Shown piece by piece: positions 27,126 through 35,951 of a stretch of DNA of 64,000 bases (its first letter is position 1; the number at the start of each line of letters is the position of its first letter). Source of the stretch: Roseiarcus sp963730555 (lineage in GTDB: Bacteria > Pseudomonadota > Alphaproteobacteria > Rhizobiales > Beijerinckiaceae); assembly GCA_963730555.1 (NCBI GenBank), contig CAVSSS010000011.1, forward strand, positions 1 to 64,000, given 5' to 3'. Below the pieces are notes generated by a model. It was not told where the DNA came from, did no database searches, and saw nothing but the letters and a program-made list of their open reading frames with translations. A program made the translations under genes and the position numbers.

Positions 27126-28677
27126 ATCCTATGGGGGTGGATAGCGGCCCCCTCCCTGGCAGAGAGTGAGGTTGCTGAACCCCCACTCTTGGAGACGAGT
27201 ATGCGAGCTGCCGATCATCGCCCTGAGGACCAAACCGCCATCCACACCAATCTTGGCGGGATTTTCATCTCGTTGGAGCTGAGCCGTTCGACCTGGTTGG
27301 TCACGTCCCTCTCACCAGGTGGTGGGGAGAAGATGTCAAAGCATTCGGTGCGCGGCGGTGATGCCGCCGGACTGCTGCAACGCTTCTCGCAACTGCAGGA
27401 GAGGGCGGAGGGGCGAACGGGACGGCGTGTTCCGATCGTGGTCATCCAGGAGGCGGGATTGGACGGGTTCTGGATCCATCGGATGCTGGAAGGAGAAGGG
27501 ATCGAGAGCCACGTGGTCGATGCCGCCTCGATTGCGACATCACGCCGTCGCCGTCGGGCGAAGACCGACCGGATCGACGGAGAAGCGCTGGTTCGAGCCC
27601 TGTTGGCTTACAAGCGAGGCGAACCACGAGTTTGCGCGATGGTCCGCGTACCGACGCCCGAGGAGGAGGACCGCCGGCGGACCTCGCGCGAGCGCAAAAC
27701 GTTGACGGCCGAACGGGTCGCGCATGTCAACAGGATTAAGGGCCTGCTGTTCTCGCAGGGAGTTCGAGTACGAACCGCTGCACCGCAATCGGCGGACACG
27801 GCTGGAAGAGCTGCGGACGGGCGATGGCCGGCCATTGCCCGAGCATTTGAAGCAGCAGATCGGCCGCGAGCTCGACCGGCTCGAGCTGCTTCTCGAACAG
27901 ATCAAGGCCGTAGAGGCCGAGCGAGACGTGATGCTCGCTCCGGCGAAGGGTGAAGAGGCTCCCGCGGCGGCGAAGATGTTGATGGGTCTGAAAGGTATCG
28001 GAGCGGAGTTCGCGACGGTTCTTTGGTCGGAAGGATTGTTCCGGCATTTTGATAACCGGCGACAGATCGCAGCTTATGCCGGACTGACGCCGACACCCTG
28101 GCAAAGTGGGTCGGTCGACCGGGAACAGGGTGTCGCCAAGTCGGGAAATCCGCGGCTGCGCACAACCATGCTCCAACTCGCGTGGTTGTGGCTGCAACAC
28201 CAGCCGAACTCGGCGCTCAGTCGCTGGTTCCATGAGCGTGTCGACCGCAATGGCGGTCGGTTCCGCAAAACGATGATTACCGCACTCGCCCGAAAGCTTC
28301 TCGTCGCGTTTTGGAAGTACGTCACCGTGGGTGTCGTCATTGAGGGGGCAACGATCAAGGCCGCTTAAAGGCAGTATTCGATCCAATTCCGCAATCTACC
28401 GGGTTTGATCAGTCCCGGCGGATCCAGGTGGGCGACCGCGTTCGCGACATGGCCTGAACAGCCGAGCTACAGATTGGTCTCGCCCGCCTGAGCCCTTCGC
28501 CCGCCGCAAGCGGGATATTGGTGCAGTCGTGATGCACGGCGACCGTATGTGAGTTTGACACGAGCACCGGAACAGGCGCGGGTCACGTAACGGGCTCAGA
28601 CCTTGGATCTGAAGTAGCAACCGGAGCATCGACTGATGACGTTATGATCAGCCCTTGACGCAACGACCCCCATGTGA
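27126..28677. mobile_element. inner IS110-family element
   Basis: Roughly 1.55 kb placed inside the IS481 transposase between TACAG (27125) and TCGCGAC (28679). The ends are weakly inverted (TATGGGGGTGG on the left, CACATGGGGGT on the complement of the right). The bases AG occur at both junctions, so any duplication is two bases at most, as is usual for IS110. One transposase, frameshifted, is inside. Confidence 0.75.
27201..28368 (+). pseudogene. IS110-family transposase, frameshifted
   Basis: From ATG 27201 (GGAGACGAGT upstream) the RuvC-like half reads NLGGIFISLELSRSTWLVTS, then VVIQEAGLDGFWIHRMLEGE and RRRRAKTDRIDGEALVRALL. A one-base slip near 27765 (GLLFSQGV against REFEYEPLHRNRRTRLEELR) moves to the next frame, which carries the Tnp20 half: MLMGLKGIGAEFATVLWSEG, IAAYAGLTPTPWQSGSVDRE and RWFHERVDRNGGRFRKTMI. 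Apart from the slip the gene is complete, so this copy may be active if the slip is a read error. Confidence 0.85.
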
Positions 28678-29800
28678 GTCGCGACAGCTTTTACCGCTTC
28701 AAGGAGCTTTACGACGCCGGCGGCGAATTGGCGCTGCAGGAGCTGACGCGGCGCAAGCCGATCCTGAAGAACCGCACGCCGCCCGAGGTCGAGGCGATCA
28801 TCGTCGAGCTTTCGCTGGACCGGCCGGCTTATGGCCAAATCCGCATCGCCAACGAGCTTCGCAAACTCGGCCATTCGATCTCGCCGGCTGGCGTTCGTGG
28901 CGTCTGGCAGCGCCATGATCTTGAGACGATGAAGAAGCGGCTCAAGGCGCTCGAGGCCAAGGTCGCCCAAGAAGGCTTGGTGCTGACGGAAAGCCAGCTC
29001 GCCGCGCTGGAGAAGGCCAAGAGCGAAAAGGAAGCGCATGGCGAGTTCGAAAGCGAATGCCCGGGCTATTGCGGCGCCCAGGACACGTTCTACGTCGGCA
29101 ACATGAAGGGCGTCGGACGCATCTACAGCAGACCTTCATCGACACCTACGCCAAGGTTGCCTTCGCCAAGCTCTATGACCGCAAGACGCCGATCACCGCC
29201 GCCGATCTCGTCAACGATCGCGTCGTGCCCTTCTACGACGCGATCGAGGTGAAGCTCTGCCGCGTGCTGACCGATCGTGGCACGAGCTCTACCTGGCGCT
29301 CGAGGATGTCGATCACTCACGCACCAAGACTAAAAGCCCGCAAACCAATGGAATTGTTGAGCGGTTCCACAAGACCGTGCTCGACGAGTTCTACCGCGTC
29401 GCCTTCCGCAAGAAGATCTACGGCTCGATCGGCGAGCTGCAGAGCGATCTCGATGATTGGGTCAAGAACTACAACGAGGAAAGGCCGCACCAGGGACGAT
29501 GGTGCTTCGGCAAAACCCCGATGCAAACGTTCCTTGACGCGACACCGCTAGCGAAGGAGAAAATGATCGCCGCCTGAGCAAACCCGACAGGCGGACCCGA
29601 CCACACTCCAGACGCCGTCCGTCAGATCAAGTTCCAGCTACTACAGATAATCTCGGTTGAAGTGTGCGAGGTGTTGGCGCCGCTGGTGGTGCAATTGCGC
29701 CACCTCGACGAAGCGATCGCTTGGCTCGATCGTAGCATCGCAAAGCTCGCGCAGAAGGATGAAACGGCGCGCCGGCTAACCGAAATGCTCACAAACAATC

Positions 29801-30348
29801 GTAGCGTGGTATTCCCGGGAATGTGATCGTGTCGTTGCGCGGACGACCCAGCGAACAGCCGCTTTCGAAATTCACAGCTTCGCCACGCATGTCCTCGAAC
29901 AGGGCGTCGGCATCCCCAAGTCGAATCAGGATCGACACCTCATGACCGGCGCCGCGCATCCCGCCTTGCAACGTCGACCGCTTTCCCTTCCAGCCGCGTG
30001 CCGGACCAGGCGGCAATGTCCTCACAAGCCTCGGCAGAGCCTCTTCGCGCCTCTACTCGCGCTCAGGCCTCGCATCTGCACGATCGAACAAGCTCGCCAT
30101 CGTCCTTCCGATCGACGCAATCTTCGCCCCACCGCTTCAGGACCGACCCCGGCGCTCCGTCCGCGATCCCCAAATCCCCATAGGTCGCGCCCTCCAGAGC
30201 CCTTCCTCCCCGCGGTTTCCTTCTTGGGAGGCTTTTGGACGCCGGCTCCGGCGCCTCGCCTCCACCGTCGCAAAGGGCCGGCGTCCAAAACCCTTCACCG
30301 AAGCCGACATTCGAGGTAGCCGCTCGTGTCTCGCGGACTCGGGTCCAA
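29801..30348. other. intergenic stretch with a possible tyrosine-recombinase scrap
   Basis: About 550 bases without a whole gene. Around 29862-29900 the rightward frame reads IHSFATHVLEQGVGIP, like the HxFATHLLExG motif of tyrosine integrases, but it is followed by unrelated residues and stops. The remainder shows no recognisable coding or repeat. Confidence 0.35.
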
Positions 30349-31111
30349 TTAGATGCCCGCGTACCAGTAGTAGTCGGCCGCGTCTTCCCAGTATCCGCCC
30401 TGTCCGCCCCCCATTCCCGACAGCAGCGCCACAGCCTCCACGCGCATCACGTACTTCGCCTGCTTGTAGCCGAGTTGTTTTCGACGCGCAGCCGCAACGG
30501 GGCGCCGTGGCCGATCGATAGGGGCTCGCCGTTCATCGCGTAGGCAACAGCGTCTGAGGATGGAACGCGTCCACAAGGTCAATGCTTTCGTAGTAGGGCG
30601 TCCCGTCGAAATTGTCGGCGCAGTGGAACAAGATGAAACGGGCGCTCGGCTGCAGCCCGACCTGCTTGAGGAGTCGGCCGAGCTGAACGCCGGTCCACTT
30701 CCCGATAGCGCTCCAGCCTTCGACACAGTCGTGCCGCGTGATCTGGGTACGCGACGGCATGGCCCGCAACTCAGCCAACGAATACGAAGTCGGCGAGTCA
30801 ACAAGTCCTTCGATCCGAAGTCGCCAATCGGCGAATTGGTCTGCAGCCAACCTATGGTACTCCGGCGTACCAGGGTCGGTGTTCCCATTTGTCCGGAACA
30901 CGGGGGACATGTCGCGCTCGGGGAATTCTTGCGCGAGCGCGTTTCCAATTATCAGCCGCTGAACGTGGTAGTTGAGCCACTGGCCTACCGACAGCACGTT
31001 GTCCTGGAAGAACGAGTTGTAGGTCGGCCCCGTCCAGGCGGAGAGCGCGATGGAGGAGCCGCCCGCGGCGACGCCCGCGATGAGTTTGCGTCGTGTGATG
31101 ACCCCGGCCAT
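30349..31111 (-). pseudogene. sulfite-oxidase-like molybdopterin oxidoreductase with Tat signal, frameshifted
   Basis: From ATG 31111 the product starts with a twin-arginine signal (MAGVITRRKLIAGVAAGG). The molybdopterin domain follows: DWRLRIEGLVDSPTSYSLAE, then TQITRHDCVEGWSAIGKWTG with the Mo-ligand Cys, and DAFHPQTLL. Near 30543 one base is missing; the next frame reads AYAMNGEPLSIGHGAPLRLR. Near 30478 a second missing base gives LGYKQAKYVMRVEAVALL and the closing GGQGGYWEDAADYYWYAGI. With both repaired it is a full periplasmic sulfite-oxidase-like subunit of about 255 residues. The cytochrome b gene directly upstream would be its quinone-side partner. Confidence 0.82.
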
Positions 31112-31134
31112 TAGTGACGCTCCCGCGGCAGTCG

Positions 31135-31959
31135 TTAGCGGCCCGTAATCATTGACCAGACCTCGTTGATTGGCCCAACGAGCACGACCATCAAAATGTG
31201 CACGAGGAAGAAGAGCACGAGGAGCATCGCGATGATGAAGTGGATCGATCGTGCGGACGGACGTCCGCCGAAGACGTCGAGCAGCCATGGCCACGCTGCA
31301 TCCATCGCCGGGGACATGGTCAGGCCAGTCAGGATCTGCAGGGGGATGAGGACGAAGACGACGCCGAGATAGGAAAGCTTTTGAAGCGTGTTGTATCGTC
31401 GCGCGGCTTCGCCCTTCGGAAAGCGCAGCAGCGCATGGTTCTTGATGTCTTCCACAATGTGACGCGGGGTCAGCTCTCGCCTGCTGGGAACCAAGTCCTG
31501 CCAGATATGGCGGTTGCCGAGACCCCAGAGCCAGTAGGCGATGATCGCCGCCACGAAGAGCCACGCGAAGGTCAGGTGCCAGTGGCGCGCCAGCGCGAGG
31601 TCATAATCAGACGGTATGGTGAGCCAGCTAGGGAAAGCAGTGTACACCGCCTGATCGCCTGGTCCGCCAGAGACGCCCAGGAACCCGGTTGTGCCGATCG
31701 TATGGTCTCCAACGCGCAGATAACCCAGCTCGCCACTGTCCCCGATCTGAAGCCAAGAATAGTCGGGATTGGCGCCGTACGGGCCCCAGTAGAGGCGCGG
31801 ATGGGCGTTGAAGATCATCAGGCCGGTCATGAGCATGACCAGGATGACGGCCGCGTTGAGCCAATGCCAAATCCGGGTTGGCAGCCGGTGGCGATAGACG
31901 ACTGGCCTCGCGACTGGCGCCGTGTTCACGGCCGGCGGTTGGCGATCGGGAATCGACAT
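31135..31959 (-). CDS. b-type cytochrome membrane subunit (cytochrome b561/Ni-Fe hydrogenase b type)
   Basis: 274 residues with four clear membrane spans: NAAVILVMLMTGLMIF, FAWLFVAAIIAYWLWGL, YLGVVFVLIPLQILTGLTM and IIAMLLVLFFLVHILMVVLVG. Candidate haem histidines lie in VYRHRLPTRIWHWLN, LARHWHLTF, RSIHFIIAML and FLVHILMV. A periplasmic loop of about 70 residues separates spans one and two. It would pass electrons between the molybdoprotein encoded 23 bases downstream and the quinone pool. Intact, although the partner gene carries two frame breaks. Confidence 0.85.
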   Translation of the reverse strand: MSIPDRQPPAVNTAPVARPVVYRHRLPTRIWHWLNAAVILVMLMTGLMIFNAHPRLYWGPYGANPDYSWLQIGDSGELGYLRVGDHTIGTTGFLGVSGGPGDQAVYTAFPSWLTIPSDYDLALARHWHLTFAWLFVAAIIAYWLWGLGNRHIWQDLVPSRRELTPRHIVEDIKNHALLRFPKGEAARRYNTLQKLSYLGVVFVLIPLQILTGLTMSPAMDAAWPWLLDVFGGRPSARSIHFIIAMLLVLFFLVHILMVVLVGPINEVWSMITGR

Positions 31960-32065
31960 TGGCGATCCCTTGTCATCGGACGGCTTCTGTTTCTGAGAGC
32001 AGCGCCCTCGCGCGGGAAGAAGCGCTCAAAGGCGCTGGCGCGACGGGCGACCGTGGCGCAGCGAC

Positions 32066-32347
32066 TTAATGCGGCATCACGCTCGTTCGCGGCATCACGT
32101 TCTCCATAACTTCGTGGACCATCATGCCAGGGTGATCCTTACAGCTCGAGACTTTCTTGGCCGTCTCATGGCTAGAAGGCATCTTGTTCGCCGCGGACAT
32201 GCGGCTGCGCATCGAGTTGACCGTCGCCATCTGGCCGGCCGCATTCATGGCCATGTAGTGCGAGCATTCCATGCCGCTGGAAGTCTCGGCAAGCGCCGGC
32301 CGTCCTGACGCGGCAAGCAGCACGGCTGCGACCAGGACTCTTTTCAC
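32066..32347 (-). CDS. small periplasmic protein, HdeA-like
   Basis: 93 residues from GTG 32347, preceded by AAGGAGCGAG. The signal peptide is VLVAAVLLAASGRPALAE. The mature part has two cysteines, one in GMECSHYMAMNAAGQMATVN and one in VSSCKDHPGMMVHEVMENV. The spacing and the 'C-x2-F/Y-hydrophobic-D/N ... C-x2-xP' pattern resemble HdeA-family acid-stress chaperones, which have a single disulfide. The sequence is divergent and rich in Met, so a metal-related role is also possible. No operon partner: the cytochrome b gene starts 107 bases downstream. Confidence 0.5.
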   Translation of the reverse strand: MKRVLVAAVLLAASGRPALAETSSGMECSHYMAMNAAGQMATVNSMRSRMSAANKMPSSHETAKKVSSCKDHPGMMVHEVMENVMPRTSVMPH

Positions 32348-33206
32348 TTCTCGCTCCTTTCGGAGTTTCAATGGAATAGCTGAAAACCGCCTTGGGCCGA
32401 CGCGAGTTTCCGGTCGTGCGGTTCCAATGCACAAGATAGAAGCGCAATTAATGGAGCGCGCTCGTCCAAGACACGCGCTGTGCCAAGCGATCAAGCATGC
32501 TACGCAGCTTGCAGTGTCATTTTTGAGGCCTTCCTGGGACTGGTATGACGCAGACTCCGGTCCTTCCCGAGGTGACCACTGTAGGCGCGGTCTCCGCCCT
32601 TCTGAGACGTTCCGCCGCACCGCTCGGCGATCACCGCCTTCGACCCGAAGCAGCGTCTGGAGCGGTACGAAACTCAGGAATTCCGCATGCCGGATTCCGT
32701 TAGGGCTCTATTGCGCGAAGGCCTAACAAGAGACCACTGAACTTTCTGGGCGACTAGCGTAGCGCCGAGTTTTGCCTGCACCTCACGCGCATGACCAAAG
32801 CTGGCGATTAGTTGGCCGGTTGCCCGTATGCGTAGTCGGCGCTCCCCTTGTTTGCGGGCGCCATCGATCGAATGGTTCCGAGCGGGCGCAGTGCCCGGCG
32901 CGTTGGGATGTTGCGATGGATCGAAGGCCTCGTGGCGAGCTCTTTGTTCCCGTCTTCGCGCCAGCGTTGCGGATACTGAGTGATCGACGACTGAATCGAC
33001 AGCGAGCAGCGCCGCAATTTCAAATCGTCGCCTCGCCGTCGCCGCAGAGGGCTGTGCGTGGGAGGCGGCTTACAGGAAAGGCTAAGCGGCGAGCGGCGAA
33101 GCCCGCGAGGCGCGGTCCCGTTGCAACAACCTAACGGTTGCAACAACGGTAGCATAAGCGTAGGCATTGAGCCGTCACGTTTCGAATTGGGAATCGGCTT
33201 TCCCTC
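32348..33206. other. long intergenic stretch with one copy of a 47-bp repeat
   Basis: About 860 bases without a recognised gene. It carries repeat copy A (32553-32599) and a close direct repeat GTTGCAACAAC (33120-33130 and 33137-33147). Open frames exist on both strands but none resembles a protein family. Confidence 0.4.
32553..32599 (+). repeat. 47-bp dispersed repeat, copy A
   Basis: It begins GACTCCGGTCCTTCC and continues CGAGGTGACC ... GTAGGCGCGG ... CCGCCC. Two further copies lie at 34191 (same strand) and 34815 (opposite strand). The first 14 bases are identical in all three. Confidence 0.6.
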
Positions 33207-33638
33207 ATGAGGCCGACGTTGATCATCGCGGCGCTCATCGCCGCCTCGCCTGCGCTCGCAGCGCGTTGTCCGCAGGGCCAATTTTATCGCGTCCGCCTCA
33301 ATCAATGCGTGAGCTTAAGCTCACCGCTGGCGCGGCCATATCTCGGCGCATGGAGTTCGCAGAAAAATCGCGCCGAGGGGGAAATAATCGACACCGCGAA
33401 TCTCGGTGAAGAAATCGAAACGTCGCCGGAGGACGGTCCGCCCACCTCATCTGATCCGTTGACCGCAGATCCTCCGCCCAACGAAGTGGACGAGGCGGCA
33501 TGGTTAATGATCCCGCTCTTGCGAGCGGCAGAGGCGCGCTGGGCCGCTATGGTGTCGCCGCTGCGCGATGAGACGCCACCGCCAGACCCTTGGCCTTGGC
33601 TGAGCGTCTACGGGCTAGGGAAGCGCCCGCAACAATAA
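33207..33638 (+). CDS. small secreted protein of unknown function
   Basis: 143 residues. A signal peptide (TLIIAALIAASPALAA) is followed by RCPQGQFYRVRLNQCVSLSS with two cysteines, a form I have seen at the start of short hypothetical proteins of Hyphomicrobiales. The rest is acidic and Pro-rich (EDGPPTSSDPLTADPPP) and ends with Pro/Trp-rich PPPDPWPWLSVYG. No domain is recognised. It stands alone, with no close neighbour on the same strand. Confidence 0.6.
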   Translation: MRPTLIIAALIAASPALAARCPQGQFYRVRLNQCVSLSSPLARPYLGAWSSQKNRAEGEIIDTANLGEEIETSPEDGPPTSSDPLTADPPPNEVDEAAWLMIPLLRAAEARWAAMVSPLRDETPPPDPWPWLSVYGLGKRPQQ

Positions 33639-33778
33639 GACCCATACGGTGCTGCGGCAGTCGTCGGTCGCGCCCACGACAGATGAAGCGCGCAAGGTCG
33701 ACCTCGATGCGCCCGGACGCGGCGGAGGTCTGAGCGAAAGCGACGGGTCGAACACTCGGCTTCGATCGGCTTTAAGGT

Positions 33779-34066
33779 TCAGCCCAACGAGCGAATGATT
33801 TCGGGGTAAGCGGTCTCCGGGAATGCCTTCAAGGTCTTGGTGCGCACGAAGCCAAGGCCCCCGAGCTGCAAAACATAGCGGGCCATCACGGCGTCGTCCG
33901 GCGCCTCGCAAATTCCGACGAAGTCGAAGTCGCCCATCACCATGTAGAACTGCTTCATCTCGCCCCCATGTCTGTCAGAAGCTTCTTGGCGGCGTCGAGG
34001 CGGCGAATCCTTGGCGGCCTTGATGCCGGCATCGGTCAGGCTGAAGAGCGCGATGTAGGTGGTCAT
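33779..34066 (-). CDS. GYD-domain protein with an out-of-frame middle segment
   Basis: 95 residues. The start MTTYIALFSLTDAGIKAAKD and the end FYMVMGDFDFVGICEAPDDA, VMARYVLQLGGLGFVRTKTL are a standard GYD domain (function unknown, ferredoxin-like fold). The middle, read as SPPRRRQEASDRHGGEM, is odd: shifting one base at about 34012 gives RLDAAKKLLTDMG, the family sequence, until a second shift near 33962 restores the frame. So two one-base changes cancel and leave an open but scrambled segment. Either both are read errors or the domain is damaged. Confidence 0.7.
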   Translation of the reverse strand: MTTYIALFSLTDAGIKAAKDSPPRRRQEASDRHGGEMKQFYMVMGDFDFVGICEAPDDAVMARYVLQLGGLGFVRTKTLKAFPETAYPEIIRSLG

Positions 34067-34408
34067 TGTTTTCCCTCACCATTTGGTCACGCCAACGGGT
34101 AGCGCATTGCTACTTCCTCCGCCCCCCATCCAGCCGCTTAGAGCAGCGTAACCGTGCTAAGCGCCGCGATCGAATGGCGGCTCTGACACCGACTCCGGTC
34201 CTTCTCGAGGCGATCCTTGTAGGCCCCCTATCGCCCAAATGCGATATACGGAGCGCGATCCGCAATGTCCGGTTCACGTCGACACGAGACGTCGCTCTAT
34301 GTCTCAAATGCGCAAATAGCGGCCATTGCGGGACACCTAGGCGAACAGCGTAGCTCGCCTCATTCGGACCTTCCTCGCGTCAATCTGTTGGCCTCGGCCA
34401 GAACCCTT
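34067..34408. other. intergenic stretch with repeat copy B
   Basis: No gene recognised in about 340 bases. Contains the second copy of the 47-bp repeat (34191-34236). Confidence 0.4.
34191..34236 (+). repeat. 47-bp dispersed repeat, copy B
   Basis: It starts GACTCCGGTCCTTCTCGAGG and keeps CGATCC, TGTAGGC and CGCCC in the same order as copy A. Confidence 0.6.
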
Positions 34409-34642
34409 TCAGAAGGACGGTCCGATGTTCGGGTTCGGCGCTTTTGCCAACTGCCGTTCGAGCCAACGCACGATGCGAGGATCATCGCAGGTCGCAACGT
34501 TGAATCGCATCCAGGGCGGTCGTTCGAGATGCGGTCGAAAAACGGTGCCAGGCGCGAGCACGACGCCTTCGCTCTGAGCGGATTCCACGAGCGTGAACGA
34601 GTCCGCGATGTTTGGCAGCCGCGCCCAAACGAACATTCCGTC
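34409..34642 (-). pseudogene. MocR-type (GntR/aminotransferase) regulator, C-terminal scrap
   Basis: About 76 codons: GMFVWARLPNIADSFTLVES, then EGVVLAPGTVFRPHLERPPW and MRFNVATCDDPRIVRWLERQ. This is the end of the fold-type I aminotransferase domain of PLP-dependent regulators. The DNA-binding part and most of the enzyme-like part are gone. Confidence 0.7.
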
Positions 34643-34768
34643 GGTCGGCTACGGCGGACAACCTATTGCGGCACACGGTTTACGTCGGGCTGCGAGAAGA
34701 CAAGCCGGCCGATCAGGTGCGACGCGAGACCGCCAGCAGTCAATAACACGATCCGCAACTTCCCCTTT

Positions 34769-34815
34769 GGGCGGGAAGCGCGCCTATATGGGTCGCCTTT
34801 GGAAGGACCGGAGTC
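34769..34815 (-). repeat. 47-bp dispersed repeat, copy C (inverted)
   Basis: On the minus strand it reads GACTCCGGTCCTTCC, then AAAGGCGACC, TATAGGCGCG and CCGCCC, the closest match to copy A. Confidence 0.6.
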
Positions 34816-34907
34816 CGAAGCAAAGCTCTCATTCCATTGCGAGCGCGAAATAGCCTTGACCGCCCAAGGCGGAGGTTTCCGCTCTGCTGCCGGCTGTTCG
34901 AAGTTCA

Positions 34908-35150
34908 TCATCGTCGACCACTGCCGGGGATGTCCGCGCTGAGCAGCGGATCATTGTATTTCGGGTCATTCCCGACCAGGCCGACTTGGATGGCGCTCCA
35001 CGGTGCGCCAAGCTCATCAGCGACGATTTGGGCCATGGTGCTCGCGACGTGCTGACCCATGTCAGCCTTGCCCACATTGACTGTCACGATTCCGTCCCGC
35101 GCGATCGAGGACCAAATGCCGGGGTCCATCGATGTGGCGGCGCCAGTAGC
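34908..35150 (-). pseudogene. xanthine-dehydrogenase-family molybdopterin subunit scrap
   Basis: The leftward frame reads WSSIARDGIVTVNVGKADMG, QHVASTMAQIVADELGAPWS and AIQVGLVGNDPKYNDPLL. This matches the start of the second molybdopterin domain of isoquinoline-1-oxidoreductase-type beta subunits (pattern DGxVTVxxxxxEMGQGxxTxLxxIVAEEL). No more than 80 codons remain, with no credible start or catalytic end. Confidence 0.6.
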
Positions 35151-35318
35151 CGCAGCGGCCAGGCGTTGCGCCGTGATTTGGCCCGATTGGCCGTAGCCGC
35201 ATTGCGGCGCCTGCTCGGCATGCTCTCTGCAGCTCCTAAATGAGCGTCATCAGAGACAGCGATAGCTAGACAGACAACTCTTCCCACGAGCGGATCAATA
35301 ACGAGAGCTGTTTTGACC

Positions 35319-35936
35319 TCAAGGGCGAAAGTTCACGACGACGAGGCTGTCGCTAACGAAGTCACGCGGGCCGCCGCTGGCTTTGTGAAAGAAGCGGCTG
35401 CTCACCTCGATCGAGCGCCTCCCAGACGCCTTCGAGCATGTTTCATTGACATAGGTCGGCCCGATCGCTTCCTCGTTAGCTCTCGGGGCCATGTCGCGGC
35501 AGCTCCACCCATCATCGCCATAGTGCTCGATCGCCTGCCGCGCGAGGAGAAAGGCTTTCTTGCGCAGAAAGAGCGTTGTCTGATCTTGCGTCTTGATCTC
35601 AATTCGGACCAGGCGGCCGGAATCGTCGAAAAAGACGGTGAGATCGACAGGATGGCCGGCGACCATGGTCGCGTCTTGCCCGGGTTGGTCGTAGTCGATG
35701 TGCACGCGGCGCAAGCCGTCCGCGCCGGCCTGACAGGACTTCCAGGCGCTCCAGTCCTTGAGCGGCTGACTTGCCGCGCCGACGCATGAAAGATTGCGGT
35801 AGCCTGAGGCCGGAAGGTCTTGCGCCAACATGCCAATGGTGACGCCGCGGAGGTCAGAGATGGCCTCTTCGGCCGCCGCGGTGGAAAGCGCCAAAGCAGC
35901 GCAAAGACCAAGAGCGAGCAATTGCAGGCGGGCCAT
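35319..35936 (-). CDS. periplasmic protein of unknown function next to the PQQ dehydrogenase genes
   Basis: About 205 residues from ATG 35936 (a TTG at 35951 is less likely). A signal peptide (LLALGLCAALALSTAAAE) is followed by DLRGVTIGMLAQDLPASGYR, SCVGAA, WSAWKSCQAGADGLRRVHID, a beta-rich middle (PVDLTVFFDDSGRLVRIEIK) and NETCSKASGRRSIEVSSRFF. Four to five cysteines suggest disulfides. I recognise no family; it is not the XoxJ type of solute-binding protein. The start lies 15 bases after the cytochrome c stop, so it belongs to the PQQ-dehydrogenase operon and may assist assembly or electron transfer (inference). Confidence 0.65.
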   Translation of the reverse strand: MARLQLLALGLCAALALSTAAAEEAISDLRGVTIGMLAQDLPASGYRNLSCVGAASQPLKDWSAWKSCQAGADGLRRVHIDYDQPGQDATMVAGHPVDLTVFFDDSGRLVRIEIKTQDQTTLFLRKKAFLLARQAIEHYGDDGWSCRDMAPRANEEAIGPTYVNETCSKASGRRSIEVSSRFFHKASGGPRDFVSDSLVVVNFRP

Positions 35937-35951
35937 CAGTGTCAGTTCCAA

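Larger units (their letters stand above)
27025..29577 (+). pseudogene. IS481-type transposase, split by an IS110 insertion and frameshifted
   Basis: It begins MTKEQKIIRAKVGLLELAKQ and VSQACKMMGYS at 27025-27125, is cut inside the Ser codon, and resumes at 28679 with RDSFYRFKELYDAGGELALQ. The helix-turn-helix start, the DDE core (QDTFYVGNMKGVGRIY, FIDTYAKVAFAKLYDRKTPI, CRVLTDRG, QTNGIVERFHKTVLDEFYR) and the end (NEERPHQGRWCFGKTP) are all recognisable. Two further one-base slips lie near 29130 and 29285. Removing the inner IS would restore the junction codon but not these slips. Confidence 0.82.
26907..29645. mobile_element. IS481-family element carrying an inner IS110 element, 7-bp target duplication
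   Basis: The ends read TGCAGTAGTT on the left (26907) and TGTAGTAGCT on the complement of the right end (29645); over 25 bases they agree at 19, sharing a final ATCTGAC. GATAATC occurs on both sides (26900-26906 and 29646-29652). Removing the element and one copy restores the codons gac gag ata atc tcg gtt of the outer IS110-type gene exactly. It holds an IS481-type transposase that is itself split by an IS110 element. Confidence 0.88.
26244..29800 (+). pseudogene. IS110/IS1111-type transposase, interrupted by an IS481 element
   Basis: The first part (from about 26402) reads TTVGLDLAKHVFQVHGVDAS and LVGLEASGSARYWARELIRL. A frame slip near 26650 leads to ARPSMRFVSMRSLENQATLM and LVSQRTQLLNGLRGHLTEVG, ending at IEACDEII (26906). 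After the inserted IS481 element the same protein resumes at 29646 as IISVEVCEVLAPLVVQLRHL then DEAIAWLDRSIAKLAQ and stops being recognisable near 29790, before the GIGPITA domain. The left end of this outer element is probably TGGACGGCGC at 26244, similar to the IS1111-type end at 42927. Non-functional: frameshifted, interrupted and truncated. Confidence 0.8.

Noticed and set aside
32808..33305. leftward frame of 165 codons in the intergenic stretch
   Set aside because: Low-complexity Arg/Pro composition, no start signal and overlap with the well-supported secreted protein gene on the other strand.
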